Assembly (NCBI RefSeq): GCF_037414475.1
Contig: NZ_CP147913.1
Coordinates: forward strand, 8,566,501-8,630,500
DNA: 64,000 nt
Direction of reading: 5' to 3'
Source: Myxococcus stipitatus
Lineage (GTDB): Bacteria > Myxococcota > Myxococcia > Myxococcales > Myxococcaceae
Shown: positions 8,801 through 16,340 of the stretch, piece by piece
Numbering within the stretch: position 1 is the first letter of the stretch
Layout of the letters: every line of letters starts with the position of its first letter
Notes under the pieces: generated by a model
Told to the model about the DNA's origin: nothing
What the model saw: only the letters and a program-made list of their open reading frames with translations
Databases searched by the model: none
Position numbers and translations under genes: made by a program

Positions 8801-9493
8801 TATGACGCCGAGTCGGGACTTCACTACAACCGCTTTCGCTACTACGAGCCGGACTCCGCTTGTTACATCAGCCCGGACCCCATCGGCATCTCGGGGGGAT
8901 TCAACGAGTACGCGTACGTGCCCAGTCCGCTGCAATGGGTGGACCCGTTCGGGTTGTTGGGCGGCGGTCCGTTCACCTGGCGCGGAGGGCGGCGCTACTC
9001 GCGGTCTCCTGGGCAGACGGGGGGGCGTACCCACACGCTTCCCACCAGCAAGTGTATGGCGACGCTCTCGGCCCCCAACGGAGACCGGTACGCGTTCGTC
9101 AGTGGAATGCCCGATGACTTCCGGCGGAGTCTCCCGGCGGATGTTCGTGCGAACTACCGGGGGAATCCCTCGCCGCCGCTTCATGCCCAGGTGCTCCCTC
9201 ATGTGGAGGCATCCCAGAACGGCAACTGGACCCACGCGGAGATCCACCTCATCAACCACGTGATGAACAACCTGGACCGATACCAGGGCCATACCATCAA
9301 TATCCACATCGACCGCCCTCCCTGTACTCGAAATGGCGCTCCTTGCTGCTCGAACGCGGTTGCGAGGATGGGAGAGGACGGCAGAATGATTGAGGGCCCC
9401 CTCCTGCTGCTGTTGAGGATGCACGGTGTGACCCCAGATGTGTCATGGGATGCACACCCGACTCGCAGGAGTCAGGCCTCCAAGAAGTGTTGA
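5816..9493 (+). CDS. Rhs1: RHS-repeat effector with cytidine-deaminase-like toxin tip
   Basis: A 1225-residue protein. Residues ~9-45 form an entry motif (GHPVDVASGAMFDDWEDFLL and RRFYST), typical of DUF6531-type RHS openings. About 1000 residues of YD/RHS repeats follow, then the conserved core end YDAESGLHYNRFRYYEPDS, SPDPIGISGGFNEYAYVPSP and DPFGLLGG. The tip after ~residue 1045 contains NWTHAEIHLI (H1140, E1142) and RPPCTRNGAPCC (C1170, C1177), the His-x-Glu and Pro-Cys elements of zinc deaminases. The two cysteines are six residues apart rather than the usual two. It has no PAAR domain, so it probably uses the separate PAAR protein and VgrG1. The toxin would deaminate nucleic-acid bases or nucleotides; the target is unknown. 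Confidence 0.88.
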   Translation: MRPSTGKAAVGHPVDVASGAMFDDWEDFLLPGGVPVEVRRFYSTALLSVRSDFEPFGPGWRAGFQRELRQTLDGYAYTTHEGVEIPLDDLQGMLARTGRLLVPSAGMELRRNPDGTLTLIQFDSSAHVIRAIFRRKPGSSTEFILASLARNPHNRVDFEYDAAWRPKRMVQTRTSRAVDLKYSPAGRLVEVSVAGLPARVVVRYAFDARQRLVRVVDKAGLVTAYEYDASGRMRSEVKPTGGQFTFSYDAQGRCVRATGADGFQDRWLRYAPEKRRTEVINSHGDITVFEYNERGQVTEVRSPLNAKECFQYNDDGQMVAQVMPNKGVLTYAYDAQGHLCGVSLPDQRRIQVRFDDEHRQVELVDWKGIRWGYVHDEDGNLITTSDPQGAPWHYTYNKYGELVSVTNAMGARFQLDWDTLGRNVARGDWEGGVWRTEFDSRDRVVEECNPLGLRTRYEYNDADDLVAVHAPDGRTWRYGYDAFGRLISERLPDGRESTRSFSACGRLLMMSDAAGSTFAFRWDTEPSRLLEIRDGRGNTYQLDYDAEGRPVRKVFWDGRAYTYAYDDMSLCTALVDPGGGRTEYAYDLLGQMVSRRTPDGKETQYTYDANMQLASVQSPDSETHFERDIYGQIVCEVQDGIRIESQFDELGRRRGFKTGLGLDVQYEWNRNSDCVGVRLAGVELGFTRDAIGREVRRALPGGLAMETTYDAVGRLSSQVLGREAAAWGNVEAGLLRRGYKYDANGRMSEWDDSLRGRATFTHDGEGRLTGIARSGALAELFAYDRAGNRVFKTSLAQLGSVTRSPADPEPLDVIRAHGTHEEVMVHAPGNQLASKMREGNSVVYSHDPQGRRTRRTIKRHNETDEVWQYHWDSLGQLVALVRPDGAVWTYGYDGLGRRVHKKGPTREFRYVWDGESLVHILENGQVSSSWAYEPDSVVPLLRTESTQTCSVLSDHAGSASEWVDDEGRFVWVSREGPWGEPGDSTIEGPRFQGHWYDAESGLHYNRFRYYEPDSACYISPDPIGISGGFNEYAYVPSPLQWVDPFGLLGGGPFTWRGGRRYSRSPGQTGGRTHTLPTSKCMATLSAPNGDRYAFVSGMPDDFRRSLPADVRANYRGNPSPPLHAQVLPHVEASQNGNWTHAEIHLINHVMNNLDRYQGHTINIHIDRPPCTRNGAPCCSNAVARMGEDGRMIEGPLLLLLRMHGVTPDVSWDAHPTRRSQASKKC

Positions 9494-9514
9494 GGGAGAC
9501 GAGGCAAGAAGGCC

Positions 9515-10486
9515 ATGGCGGCGGCTGATTCGGAAAAGCTGGAGAAGGTGAAGCGCGAAGCCCAGGTGCTTCGTGAGTGGTTGGTGCGTTCGGATGCCAG
9601 CCTTGCTCGCTCGAGAAAGGTGTCGCTGGAACCCGACGCACCGGAGCTCGTTCGTGCCTTCTGGGAGGTAGTGCCGTTCTCGAAGGGCTATGAACTCGCG
9701 CCCCAAGATGTGGCGAGTGGCAGGAAGACGGTAGAGAAGGTGCTGAACTCCTGGAGGCGCACCTCGCGGGGATACGACCTGACCGTGGACGACCTGCCCA
9801 AGCCGTTCCGGCTCGTGTCGCGCACACCCGAGGCGCTTCTCTTGACGGATGAGTCGGCCAGGGAGCCGGATCCCCCGGTTGTGATGTTGGCGGCCCCCGA
9901 GGGGCCGGTCGACATGCCCTTGAAGACCGTGCCCTTCTGCTCGAGCTACCTGGACTACGTGGCGACCGCCCTGGTGGGGTATGTGTTGCGCGGTTTCCAC
10001 TCGACGACGCTCGAACTTCACGGAGAGCCGGCGCTCGAGATGCCTCTGCCGACGCTCGCCCCCCGCGTCCTCAGGGCGGATGAGCACCTGTGGCTGGTCC
10101 CACTGTCTCCGGGAACCACCCAAGGGGTGCGCAGAGCCCGGTTCGACCAGTTCGCGTCCTTCATCCAGTTCATGGCGCAGCACCGCTCACAGGTGCAGAC
10201 CCTCCTCACGGGACAAGCAGGTGTCATCGTCCTCGTTCGAGGACTTGAAGCGGGAGCGCCGACACTGACCTCCGAGATGAATGTAGAGGCCATGGCTCCT
10301 GGAAAAGGCTCCGTGAAGAACCGCTTCGGGTTCCTGGCGGATGACCTTCCGGTGTGGGTCCAGCCAGCCGGGACCTCGTACTACCCGGACCTGGTGGGGA
10401 TCGCGACGGACCGGGCTCATCGCGAAGCGTTGCTGACCTGGATTCGCGAAAGGGGGTTTCCGGTCGTGGGCGAGGGCGAGGGCTGA
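9515..10486 (+). CDS. Candidate immunity protein for Rhs1 (paralogue A)
   Basis: A 323-residue soluble protein without signal peptide, 21 bases after Rhs1. I recognise no named family. It shares a layout with the genes at 14362 and 15393: an N-terminal helix, PELVRAFWEVVPFSK, then LTVDDLPKPFRLVS and TDESAREPDPPVVML, and with the 15393 gene also SYLDYVATALVGY and LAPRV. The nearest relative in the window is 15393-16334. Position directly after a toxin gene and duplication after the second deaminase effector support an immunity role; this is inference. It is much larger than most immunity proteins, so a second function is possible. Confidence 0.6.
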   Translation: MAAADSEKLEKVKREAQVLREWLVRSDASLARSRKVSLEPDAPELVRAFWEVVPFSKGYELAPQDVASGRKTVEKVLNSWRRTSRGYDLTVDDLPKPFRLVSRTPEALLLTDESAREPDPPVVMLAAPEGPVDMPLKTVPFCSSYLDYVATALVGYVLRGFHSTTLELHGEPALEMPLPTLAPRVLRADEHLWLVPLSPGTTQGVRRARFDQFASFIQFMAQHRSQVQTLLTGQAGVIVLVRGLEAGAPTLTSEMNVEAMAPGKGSVKNRFGFLADDLPVWVQPAGTSYYPDLVGIATDRAHREALLTWIRERGFPVVGEGEG

Positions 10487-10595
10487 ACGATTCTTCCAGA
10501 CGCCGTTGCTGCTTACGGCTGCATTGATGCCCGGTCACACGGGTATCCACTCGAGTATCTGAGTTCCAAGCCCGTTCAACGAGGGGTGGGGGAGC

Positions 10596-13500
10596 ATGCA
10601 AGGTCGAGTTGCCGTTGGGCATCCGGTGGATGTTGCGTCCGGAGTGCTCTTCAACGTCTTCACCGATTTCGCCATACCGGGGCTGCTGCCGCTGACCTTC
10701 CAGCGCTTCTACAGCACGGGGCTGTTGGGGAACCAGACGCAGGAGCCCTTCGGGCCCGGTTGGCGTCATGCGTTCATGCATGAGTTGCGGCAGACGCTCG
10801 AGGGCTTCGCGTATGTGGATGCCACGGGGGCCGAGTACTCGCTGGAGGACTCGGCGGGTGCCTTCGACAGCACGGGCCTGCTGGTGGTCCCCGCGTGCCA
10901 GATGGAGCTGCGAGGTGACCGCGACGAGCTGACGCTCCGGCTCTATGGCTCGAGCACGCCGCAGTGGCTGTGGCGCTTCCAGCGCAGGTCCAAGGACACG
11001 CGGTACACGTTGGTGTCCATCGAGCTCAACCCTCGCGTGAAGGTGAAGCTGGACTACGACGGGCATGGGCTATTGACCCGCATCATCCAGACCCGCTCGG
11101 GCCGCTCGCTGCGCCTGGGCTACAACAGCGCGCGTCGCCTCACGAGTGTCAGCTTCGAGGGCAACCCCGCCGAGCTGGTGGCGCGCTTCGGCTACGACCC
11201 TCGAGGTTTCCTCTCCCGTGTGGTGGACCGCGTCGGGGAGGTCTCCGCCTTCGAGTACGACCCTCGAGGTCGCATGCTCTCCGAGGCCCGGTGCAACGGC
11301 TCGGTGTACACGTTCCGCTACGACGCGGAGGGGCGCTGTGTCCACGCGTCGGGCGCCAACCGTCACGAGGAGCGCTCGATTCAGTACGACTCGCAGCGCC
11401 GCATGACGCGCGTCGCGGACAGCCATGGCCACATCACCACGTATGAGTACAACGTGGCCGGGCAGGTGACGGGCATCCTCACGCCGCTCGGTGGCAAGTC
11501 CGCGTTCGAGTTCGACGAGCTGGGCCGCATCACCACCAGCGTCAGCGCGAACAAGCGCCGGAGCATGACGGAGTATGACGCGCTGGGACGCGTCTGCGCT
11601 GTCTCGCTGCCCGATGGGAGCAAGCAGCACCTCTCGTACAACGAGCAGCATCGGCCTGTCCGGATGACGGATGGCTATGGCAAGGAGTGGCGCTTCGACT
11701 TCGACGCGGAGGGCCACCGCGTGCGCACGGTGGACTCGCGTGGGGGCGAGTGGCGCTACCGCTACACCTCCTACGGAGAGTTGGAGTCCGTCCGGGGGCC
11801 TGAAGGGAGCGAGGACCGTCGCAGCTACGATGGACACGGGAACCTGGCCACGCTCATCAATCCAGATGGCCGATCCTGGCGCGTGGAGTACGACATCTAC
11901 AGTCGGCCCATCGTGCAGATCGACCCGGCGGGAGGCATCACCCGCCGGGTCTATGACAAGGCGGGCAACCTCTCTGAGCTGGAGGCTCCTGATGCTCGAC
12001 GCTGGCGCTTTGCCTACGACAGCGGCGGCAAATGCATCTCCAACCGGGGACCGGATGGCTCCGTCACGCGCATGCGGTACAACGCGTGTGGCCAGCTCAT
12101 CGAAGTCATCTATCCGGATGGGACGCCGTGCACGCTCGAATGGGACACCGAGCCCGGCCGGATCCTCTCCATCGAGGATGGCCGCGGCCGCAAGCTGTCC
12201 TGGGATTACGACGCGCAGGGGAGGCCTCTCTGTCGGCGCAATTGGGATGGCACCGAGGTGCGTTTCGAGTTCGACCTGGGCTCGAACCTCACGGCGCTGA
12301 TGTCGCCGACCGGTGCTCGCTACACATTCGTGTACGACGCATGGAACAACCTGGTGTCCCGCACGACGCCGGATGGCGTGGAGACGCGCTACGAATACGA
12401 CGCGCTGTCCTTCCCGGTGAAGGTGTCGATGCCGGGTTCGGAGATCGTCTTCGAGCGCGACTTCATGGGGCGCGTGTTGTCGGAGACCCACAACGGCGTC
12501 GCGGTGCGGAACGCGTTTGACGCCGAGGGACGCCGGGTGGAGCTGGGCTCGGACCTGGCGCCTTCGACGCGCTTCGAGTGGACGCCGGGCAATCTGTGCG
12601 CGGCCATCCACCGTGAGGAGGGGAGCCTCCGGTTCCGGTATGGACCGCTGGGCGAGGAGGTGCGGAGGGAGTTTCCGGGCGGCGCGGTGCTCGAGCAGGA
12701 CTACGACAGGTTGGGGCGCCTGCTCGAACAGAACTTCCTGCCCCCTGGAGCACGGCCCACGGAGTCGCGACGGACCGCCGCGAGTACGCAGCAGCTCCCG
12801 GGTGGCATCCGGCGAGCGTATGGCTATGACGACGTGGGGCAGGTGTCCTTCATCGAGGACTCGCTGCGCGGGCGCACGCACTACATCCACAACGTCGTCG
12901 GCCGGCTCCAAGCGGTGTTGCACTCGGGCGGCGAGGCGGAGTTCTACGAGTACGACGCGGTGGGCAACCGGCGTGTGTCCGCGCAGCTCGCGCTCGTGGA
13001 TGCGCCCATGGTGGAGCAGGTGCTGCGTCGCGAGCCGCAGGGAGCGCTCCGGCTGGACGTGGACGAACTCCAGGCGAGGGGCGCCTGGGTGGCCTCGGCG
13101 CGGACGGAGAATGGCAACCGGACGGCGGAGGTGAAGCGCGACGGAGTCGTCTGGCGCTACACCTACGACACGGATGGGAAGCTGCTGCGCAAGGAGGGGC
13201 AGGGCGTCGAGGGCCTGGAGGTCTGGGTCTATGAATGGAATGTGCGCGGACAGCTCGTGGCGGTGGTCCGGCCGGACGGTGAGCGCTGGACGTATGACTA
13301 CGACGTGCTCGGGCGGCGCGTGGCGAAGCACGGCCCGGCCGGGACTCGCCGTTACGTGTGGAGTGGCGAGCAACTGCTGCACGAGGTGGCGCCTTCGGGC
13401 GAGGTGGTGACGTACATCCGTCACCCGTCGATGGCCACGCCGGTGATGGAGGAGCGGGGCGGCTCGACGACCTACGTGCTGACGGACGTGGTGGGCAGCG

Positions 13501-14348
13501 CGCGTGAGCGAGTGACGGCGGACGGCACGGTGGTGTGGCAATCCCAGCGTGGCACCTGGGGCGAAGTGGGGCCCGAGGTCCAGGACGGTGAGCCGGGCTT
13601 CCCCGGGCAGTCATACGACGCGGAGTCGGGCCTCTATTACAACTTCGCGCGGTACTACGACCCCACGCTGGGCCGGTACATCAGCCCGGACCCCATCGGT
13701 GTGCTGGGCGGCCTCAACGAGTACACCTACGTCCCCAGCCCGGTGAACTGGAGCGATGTGCTGGGGCTGGCTTACCGCAACGGCGGGCCCTTCCCATGGG
13801 CGCCTCAAGGCGAGCCCATTGACCTCTCCAATCCGGACCTCATGTCCCCCAGCTCGCGCTATGTGCGGGACGGTGACAAGATCTACGTCGCGAAGCCCAT
13901 GACGGACAGTTCCAATGGCAAGTGCCTCACCGTCGTCACGGGCATTCCCCCGGGCCATCCATCTCTGGCGGACCGAGGGTTTCAGCCAGGAGAGACTCCC
14001 GCCTTCATCAGCGGACACGGGCACCCCCATCCCACTCCCCAGCCGGGGGACTTCAACGTCCACATGGGGCAGATGGGTAACTGGTGTCACGGAGAGATTC
14101 AGGCGCTTCACTTTCTGCACACGAACCAGATCTCCGGCACCACGGTCTTCGTCGACCGGCCTCCCTGCCCCCAATGCGCGAGCACCCTGCAGAGTGTCCT
14201 CGATGCGCACTTCAATCAAGATGGCAAGCCGCACGTGACGGTCATGTATCCGAACGGCGACGGAACCGGTTACATCAGCTGGGATGACTACCAGAAGAAG
14301 AAGCAGAGTGATGGTGCCACCGGGCATGCCCATGGCAGTTGCAACTGA
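10596..14348 (+). CDS. Rhs2: RHS-repeat effector with cytidine-deaminase-like toxin tip
   Basis: A 1250-residue paralogue of Rhs1 with the same entry motif (VGHPVDVASGVLFNVF, RFYSTG), RHS/YD repeats, and core end YDAESGLYYNFARYYDPT, SPDPIGVLGGLNEYTYVPSP, DVLGL. The tip (~residues 1065-1250) has KCLTVVTGIPPGHPS, NWCHGEIQAL (H1165, E1167) and RPPCPQCAS (C1191, C1194), a complete H-x-E plus P-C-x2-C deaminase signature; H and both C would bind zinc and E would act in proton transfer. The start at 10596 follows GGGGGAGC. The two tips share N-W-x-H-x-E and RPPC, so they are homologous although otherwise divergent. Target (DNA, RNA or nucleotide) cannot be read from the sequence. Confidence 0.9.
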   Translation: MQGRVAVGHPVDVASGVLFNVFTDFAIPGLLPLTFQRFYSTGLLGNQTQEPFGPGWRHAFMHELRQTLEGFAYVDATGAEYSLEDSAGAFDSTGLLVVPACQMELRGDRDELTLRLYGSSTPQWLWRFQRRSKDTRYTLVSIELNPRVKVKLDYDGHGLLTRIIQTRSGRSLRLGYNSARRLTSVSFEGNPAELVARFGYDPRGFLSRVVDRVGEVSAFEYDPRGRMLSEARCNGSVYTFRYDAEGRCVHASGANRHEERSIQYDSQRRMTRVADSHGHITTYEYNVAGQVTGILTPLGGKSAFEFDELGRITTSVSANKRRSMTEYDALGRVCAVSLPDGSKQHLSYNEQHRPVRMTDGYGKEWRFDFDAEGHRVRTVDSRGGEWRYRYTSYGELESVRGPEGSEDRRSYDGHGNLATLINPDGRSWRVEYDIYSRPIVQIDPAGGITRRVYDKAGNLSELEAPDARRWRFAYDSGGKCISNRGPDGSVTRMRYNACGQLIEVIYPDGTPCTLEWDTEPGRILSIEDGRGRKLSWDYDAQGRPLCRRNWDGTEVRFEFDLGSNLTALMSPTGARYTFVYDAWNNLVSRTTPDGVETRYEYDALSFPVKVSMPGSEIVFERDFMGRVLSETHNGVAVRNAFDAEGRRVELGSDLAPSTRFEWTPGNLCAAIHREEGSLRFRYGPLGEEVRREFPGGAVLEQDYDRLGRLLEQNFLPPGARPTESRRTAASTQQLPGGIRRAYGYDDVGQVSFIEDSLRGRTHYIHNVVGRLQAVLHSGGEAEFYEYDAVGNRRVSAQLALVDAPMVEQVLRREPQGALRLDVDELQARGAWVASARTENGNRTAEVKRDGVVWRYTYDTDGKLLRKEGQGVEGLEVWVYEWNVRGQLVAVVRPDGERWTYDYDVLGRRVAKHGPAGTRRYVWSGEQLLHEVAPSGEVVTYIRHPSMATPVMEERGGSTTYVLTDVVGSARERVTADGTVVWQSQRGTWGEVGPEVQDGEPGFPGQSYDAESGLYYNFARYYDPTLGRYISPDPIGVLGGLNEYTYVPSPVNWSDVLGLAYRNGGPFPWAPQGEPIDLSNPDLMSPSSRYVRDGDKIYVAKPMTDSSNGKCLTVVTGIPPGHPSLADRGFQPGETPAFISGHGHPHPTPQPGDFNVHMGQMGNWCHGEIQALHFLHTNQISGTTVFVDRPPCPQCASTLQSVLDAHFNQDGKPHVTVMYPNGDGTGYISWDDYQKKKQSDGATGHAHGSCN

Positions 14349-14361
14349 ACCCTGAACCACC

Positions 14362-15396
14362 ATGCGCTACGAAACCACACAGGCGATGCTGCGGTTTGCT
14401 GGGTTGTTGGAGGCGGTCTGTCCTCGCTATCGGATGGGGAGACAGCCGTTCACGCTCGAGGCGGATGCACCCCGGTCATTGGCCGCCTTCTTCGAGGCGG
14501 TGGGCTTCAGCGATGCCATTGGCGCAGGGGGCCCCAAGCCGCAGACCTGGCGGCCTACTCGGGAGGCTTCTCGCGAGTGGATGCGTCAGGCCTTCCAGGA
14601 GTGGTTCAGCGGGAGTGTCGAGGCTCGGGACGCGTGGGGCGTGGAGCGGGACGATTTCAGCGCGGCCTGGAAGCGGTTGCCTTCCGCGTTCCGCATCCTC
14701 CAGACGGATTCGCGCATTCCGCTCATCACGGATGAGTCTTCGTCCGCGGAGGATCCGCCGCTTCTGGAGTTGAAGCTCGCGACCGCGGAACTGCTGCCGC
14801 GGCCAGAACGTGCGACCGAGCGCCTCATCCGTGCGACGTGGACGCGGGTGATGTCCCAACGGGCTGCGAGCGCCGTCAATCTACCGATGGAGGGCCAGGC
14901 GGTCCTCGAGCCTGTCTTCGCGGGGCTCTCCTCCCTCGCGGAGGGGATTTGGGGACTCATGCCGCCCTTGGGGACGACGCCGGCGGAGGACGAGGTGCTG
15001 GTGCATCTCTTCTACGACAGCTTCGAGCGGTACATCGCCTACGTCCTCGGTCAGTCCGATGAGCGGCTTCCTCATTTCTTCCGGCCGAAAGGGGAGCTGT
15101 TCCTGGTCAATTCCCCTCATGGATACGATCCCGAGACGCTGACCGTGCCGGGATTCCGGCGCTTCGCGAACCGCATGGCCGGGCTCGTCAAACAGAACTG
15201 GTTCCACGCCGTGGGCCGAATCGAGGGAATGGGAGTTTGGATTCAGCGGCAAAGCACGGTGCGCACCGTGGGGTTCATCGTCGAACCGAAGAATCGAGAG
15301 GCGATGATGCAGTGGTTCCTGAGCAACCAGCTCACGTTGATCCATGAGCCGGACCCGCTGCCCGCGGACATCTGGGCGGAGCCCGCGACGCCGTGA
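14362..15396 (+). CDS. Candidate immunity protein for Rhs2 (paralogue B)
   Basis: A 344-residue protein starting 13 bases after Rhs2. It shares the family pattern: PRSLAAFFEAVGFSD near residue 40, then LPSAFRILQTDSR and ITDESSSAEDPPLLEL. The rest diverges from paralogues A and C, making it the most distant member. It is the gene immediately after the toxin, hence the best candidate for neutralising Rhs2. Its TGA overlaps the GTG of the next gene by four bases, so B and C are translated together. No signal peptide or membrane segment is seen. Confidence 0.6.
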   Translation: MRYETTQAMLRFAGLLEAVCPRYRMGRQPFTLEADAPRSLAAFFEAVGFSDAIGAGGPKPQTWRPTREASREWMRQAFQEWFSGSVEARDAWGVERDDFSAAWKRLPSAFRILQTDSRIPLITDESSSAEDPPLLELKLATAELLPRPERATERLIRATWTRVMSQRAASAVNLPMEGQAVLEPVFAGLSSLAEGIWGLMPPLGTTPAEDEVLVHLFYDSFERYIAYVLGQSDERLPHFFRPKGELFLVNSPHGYDPETLTVPGFRRFANRMAGLVKQNWFHAVGRIEGMGVWIQRQSTVRTVGFIVEPKNREAMMQWFLSNQLTLIHEPDPLPADIWAEPATP

Positions 15397-16334
15397 GCGT
15401 GCCTGTTCCTGAAGACATCCGCGCGGAGGCGCACAAGCTGCGCGCGATGCTCGAGGACAACGTTCCGAGCTACGCCGCCACGCGCCGAGAAGTGTCGATG
15501 GCGCCGGACGAGTCCGCGCACCTGCGCGCATTCTGGGGCGTGGTCGGTTGGTGTCCGTTCTTCGGAAGCTGGATAGGCGACCCAGAGCTGTCGCGAGCAC
15601 CCGCGCAGGCCGAGCGCTCCATGAAGGAATGGCGCTCCTGGGGTGGGGCCTTCCGGCTCACGTTGGATGACTTGCCTCGGCGCTTCCGCCTCGCGCAACT
15701 GGACCATCAAGGTGTGGGCTTCAGCATCACGGATGAGTCGGCCTCGGATGTCGCGGACCCTCCGCTCCTGGCGGTCTCAGCCGATGAGGGGACCATCACC
15801 CCTCATGCGCCCAGCTATCTGCGCTTCGTGGGGACCTCGTTGCTCATGGCGGCCGTGCAGGGGTGGTACTCCACCACCGTGATGTGCCGCCCTGGGGTGC
15901 TGGACCTGCCGGGCTCGGTCCACCCGTTTCCGCTGCTGGCTCCAGGGGTGGTCGCGCTCTCGGATGCGCTCTGGGTCCTCCCCACCCACAGCCTCTTCGA
16001 GTCGCCCGGCACGACCTTCGTCCACTCCCGCTACGAAGCCCTTCTCGAGTGGCTCGCGAACACAGTCGCCTTGGAGGCCGTGCGGATTCCGCGCTTGCCC
16101 GGGCGAGTCACTCGATTGGAGGGAACCTCCCTCGCACAGGTGGACGCCGCCATTCCGGAGCGAAGGGTTCTGGAGGGAATCGAGCCTGGAAGTGCGTACC
16201 GCGTCGGCGCACTGGATGGCGTGCAGGTGCTGGTCCGGTCTTCAGCCTCGGGCCTCATCGAACTCGCGCACAACGCTCGGTTCGCCGACGCCGTTCAGCG
16301 GTCTTTGTCCGCGCGAGGCTTGCTGAAACCTTGA
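15393..16334 (+). CDS. Immunity-like paralogue C
   Basis: A 313-residue protein with a GTG start overlapping the stop of paralogue B (GTGA). It resembles paralogue A (9515-10486) more than its neighbour: EAHKLRAMLEDN, SAHLRAFWGVVGW, LTLDDLPRRFRLAQL, ITDESASDVADPPLLAV, SYLRFVGTSLL and LAPGVVALSDALWVLP all have counterparts in A at the same order and spacing. It may protect against Rhs1-type siblings, be a spare immunity gene from a lost effector, or work with B. It ends six bases from the convergent cysteine-desulfurase-like gene. Confidence 0.55.
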   Translation: MSVPVPEDIRAEAHKLRAMLEDNVPSYAATRREVSMAPDESAHLRAFWGVVGWCPFFGSWIGDPELSRAPAQAERSMKEWRSWGGAFRLTLDDLPRRFRLAQLDHQGVGFSITDESASDVADPPLLAVSADEGTITPHAPSYLRFVGTSLLMAAVQGWYSTTVMCRPGVLDLPGSVHPFPLLAPGVVALSDALWVLPTHSLFESPGTTFVHSRYEALLEWLANTVALEAVRIPRLPGRVTRLEGTSLAQVDAAIPERRVLEGIEPGSAYRVGALDGVQVLVRSSASGLIELAHNARFADAVQRSLSARGLLKP

Positions 16335-16340
16335 TGCGCC

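Noticed and set aside
11070..13541. 823-residue antisense open frame across Rhs2
   Set aside because: It is a shadow of RHS repeats on the opposite strand in GC-rich DNA; the Rhs2 frame carries all motifs and normal repeats.
9515..16334. Assigning the three immunity-like proteins to the SUKH or SUFU immunity families
   Set aside because: Some patterns (LP-x-x-F) recall SMI1/KNR4, but the defining motifs could not be aligned with confidence, so no family is claimed.
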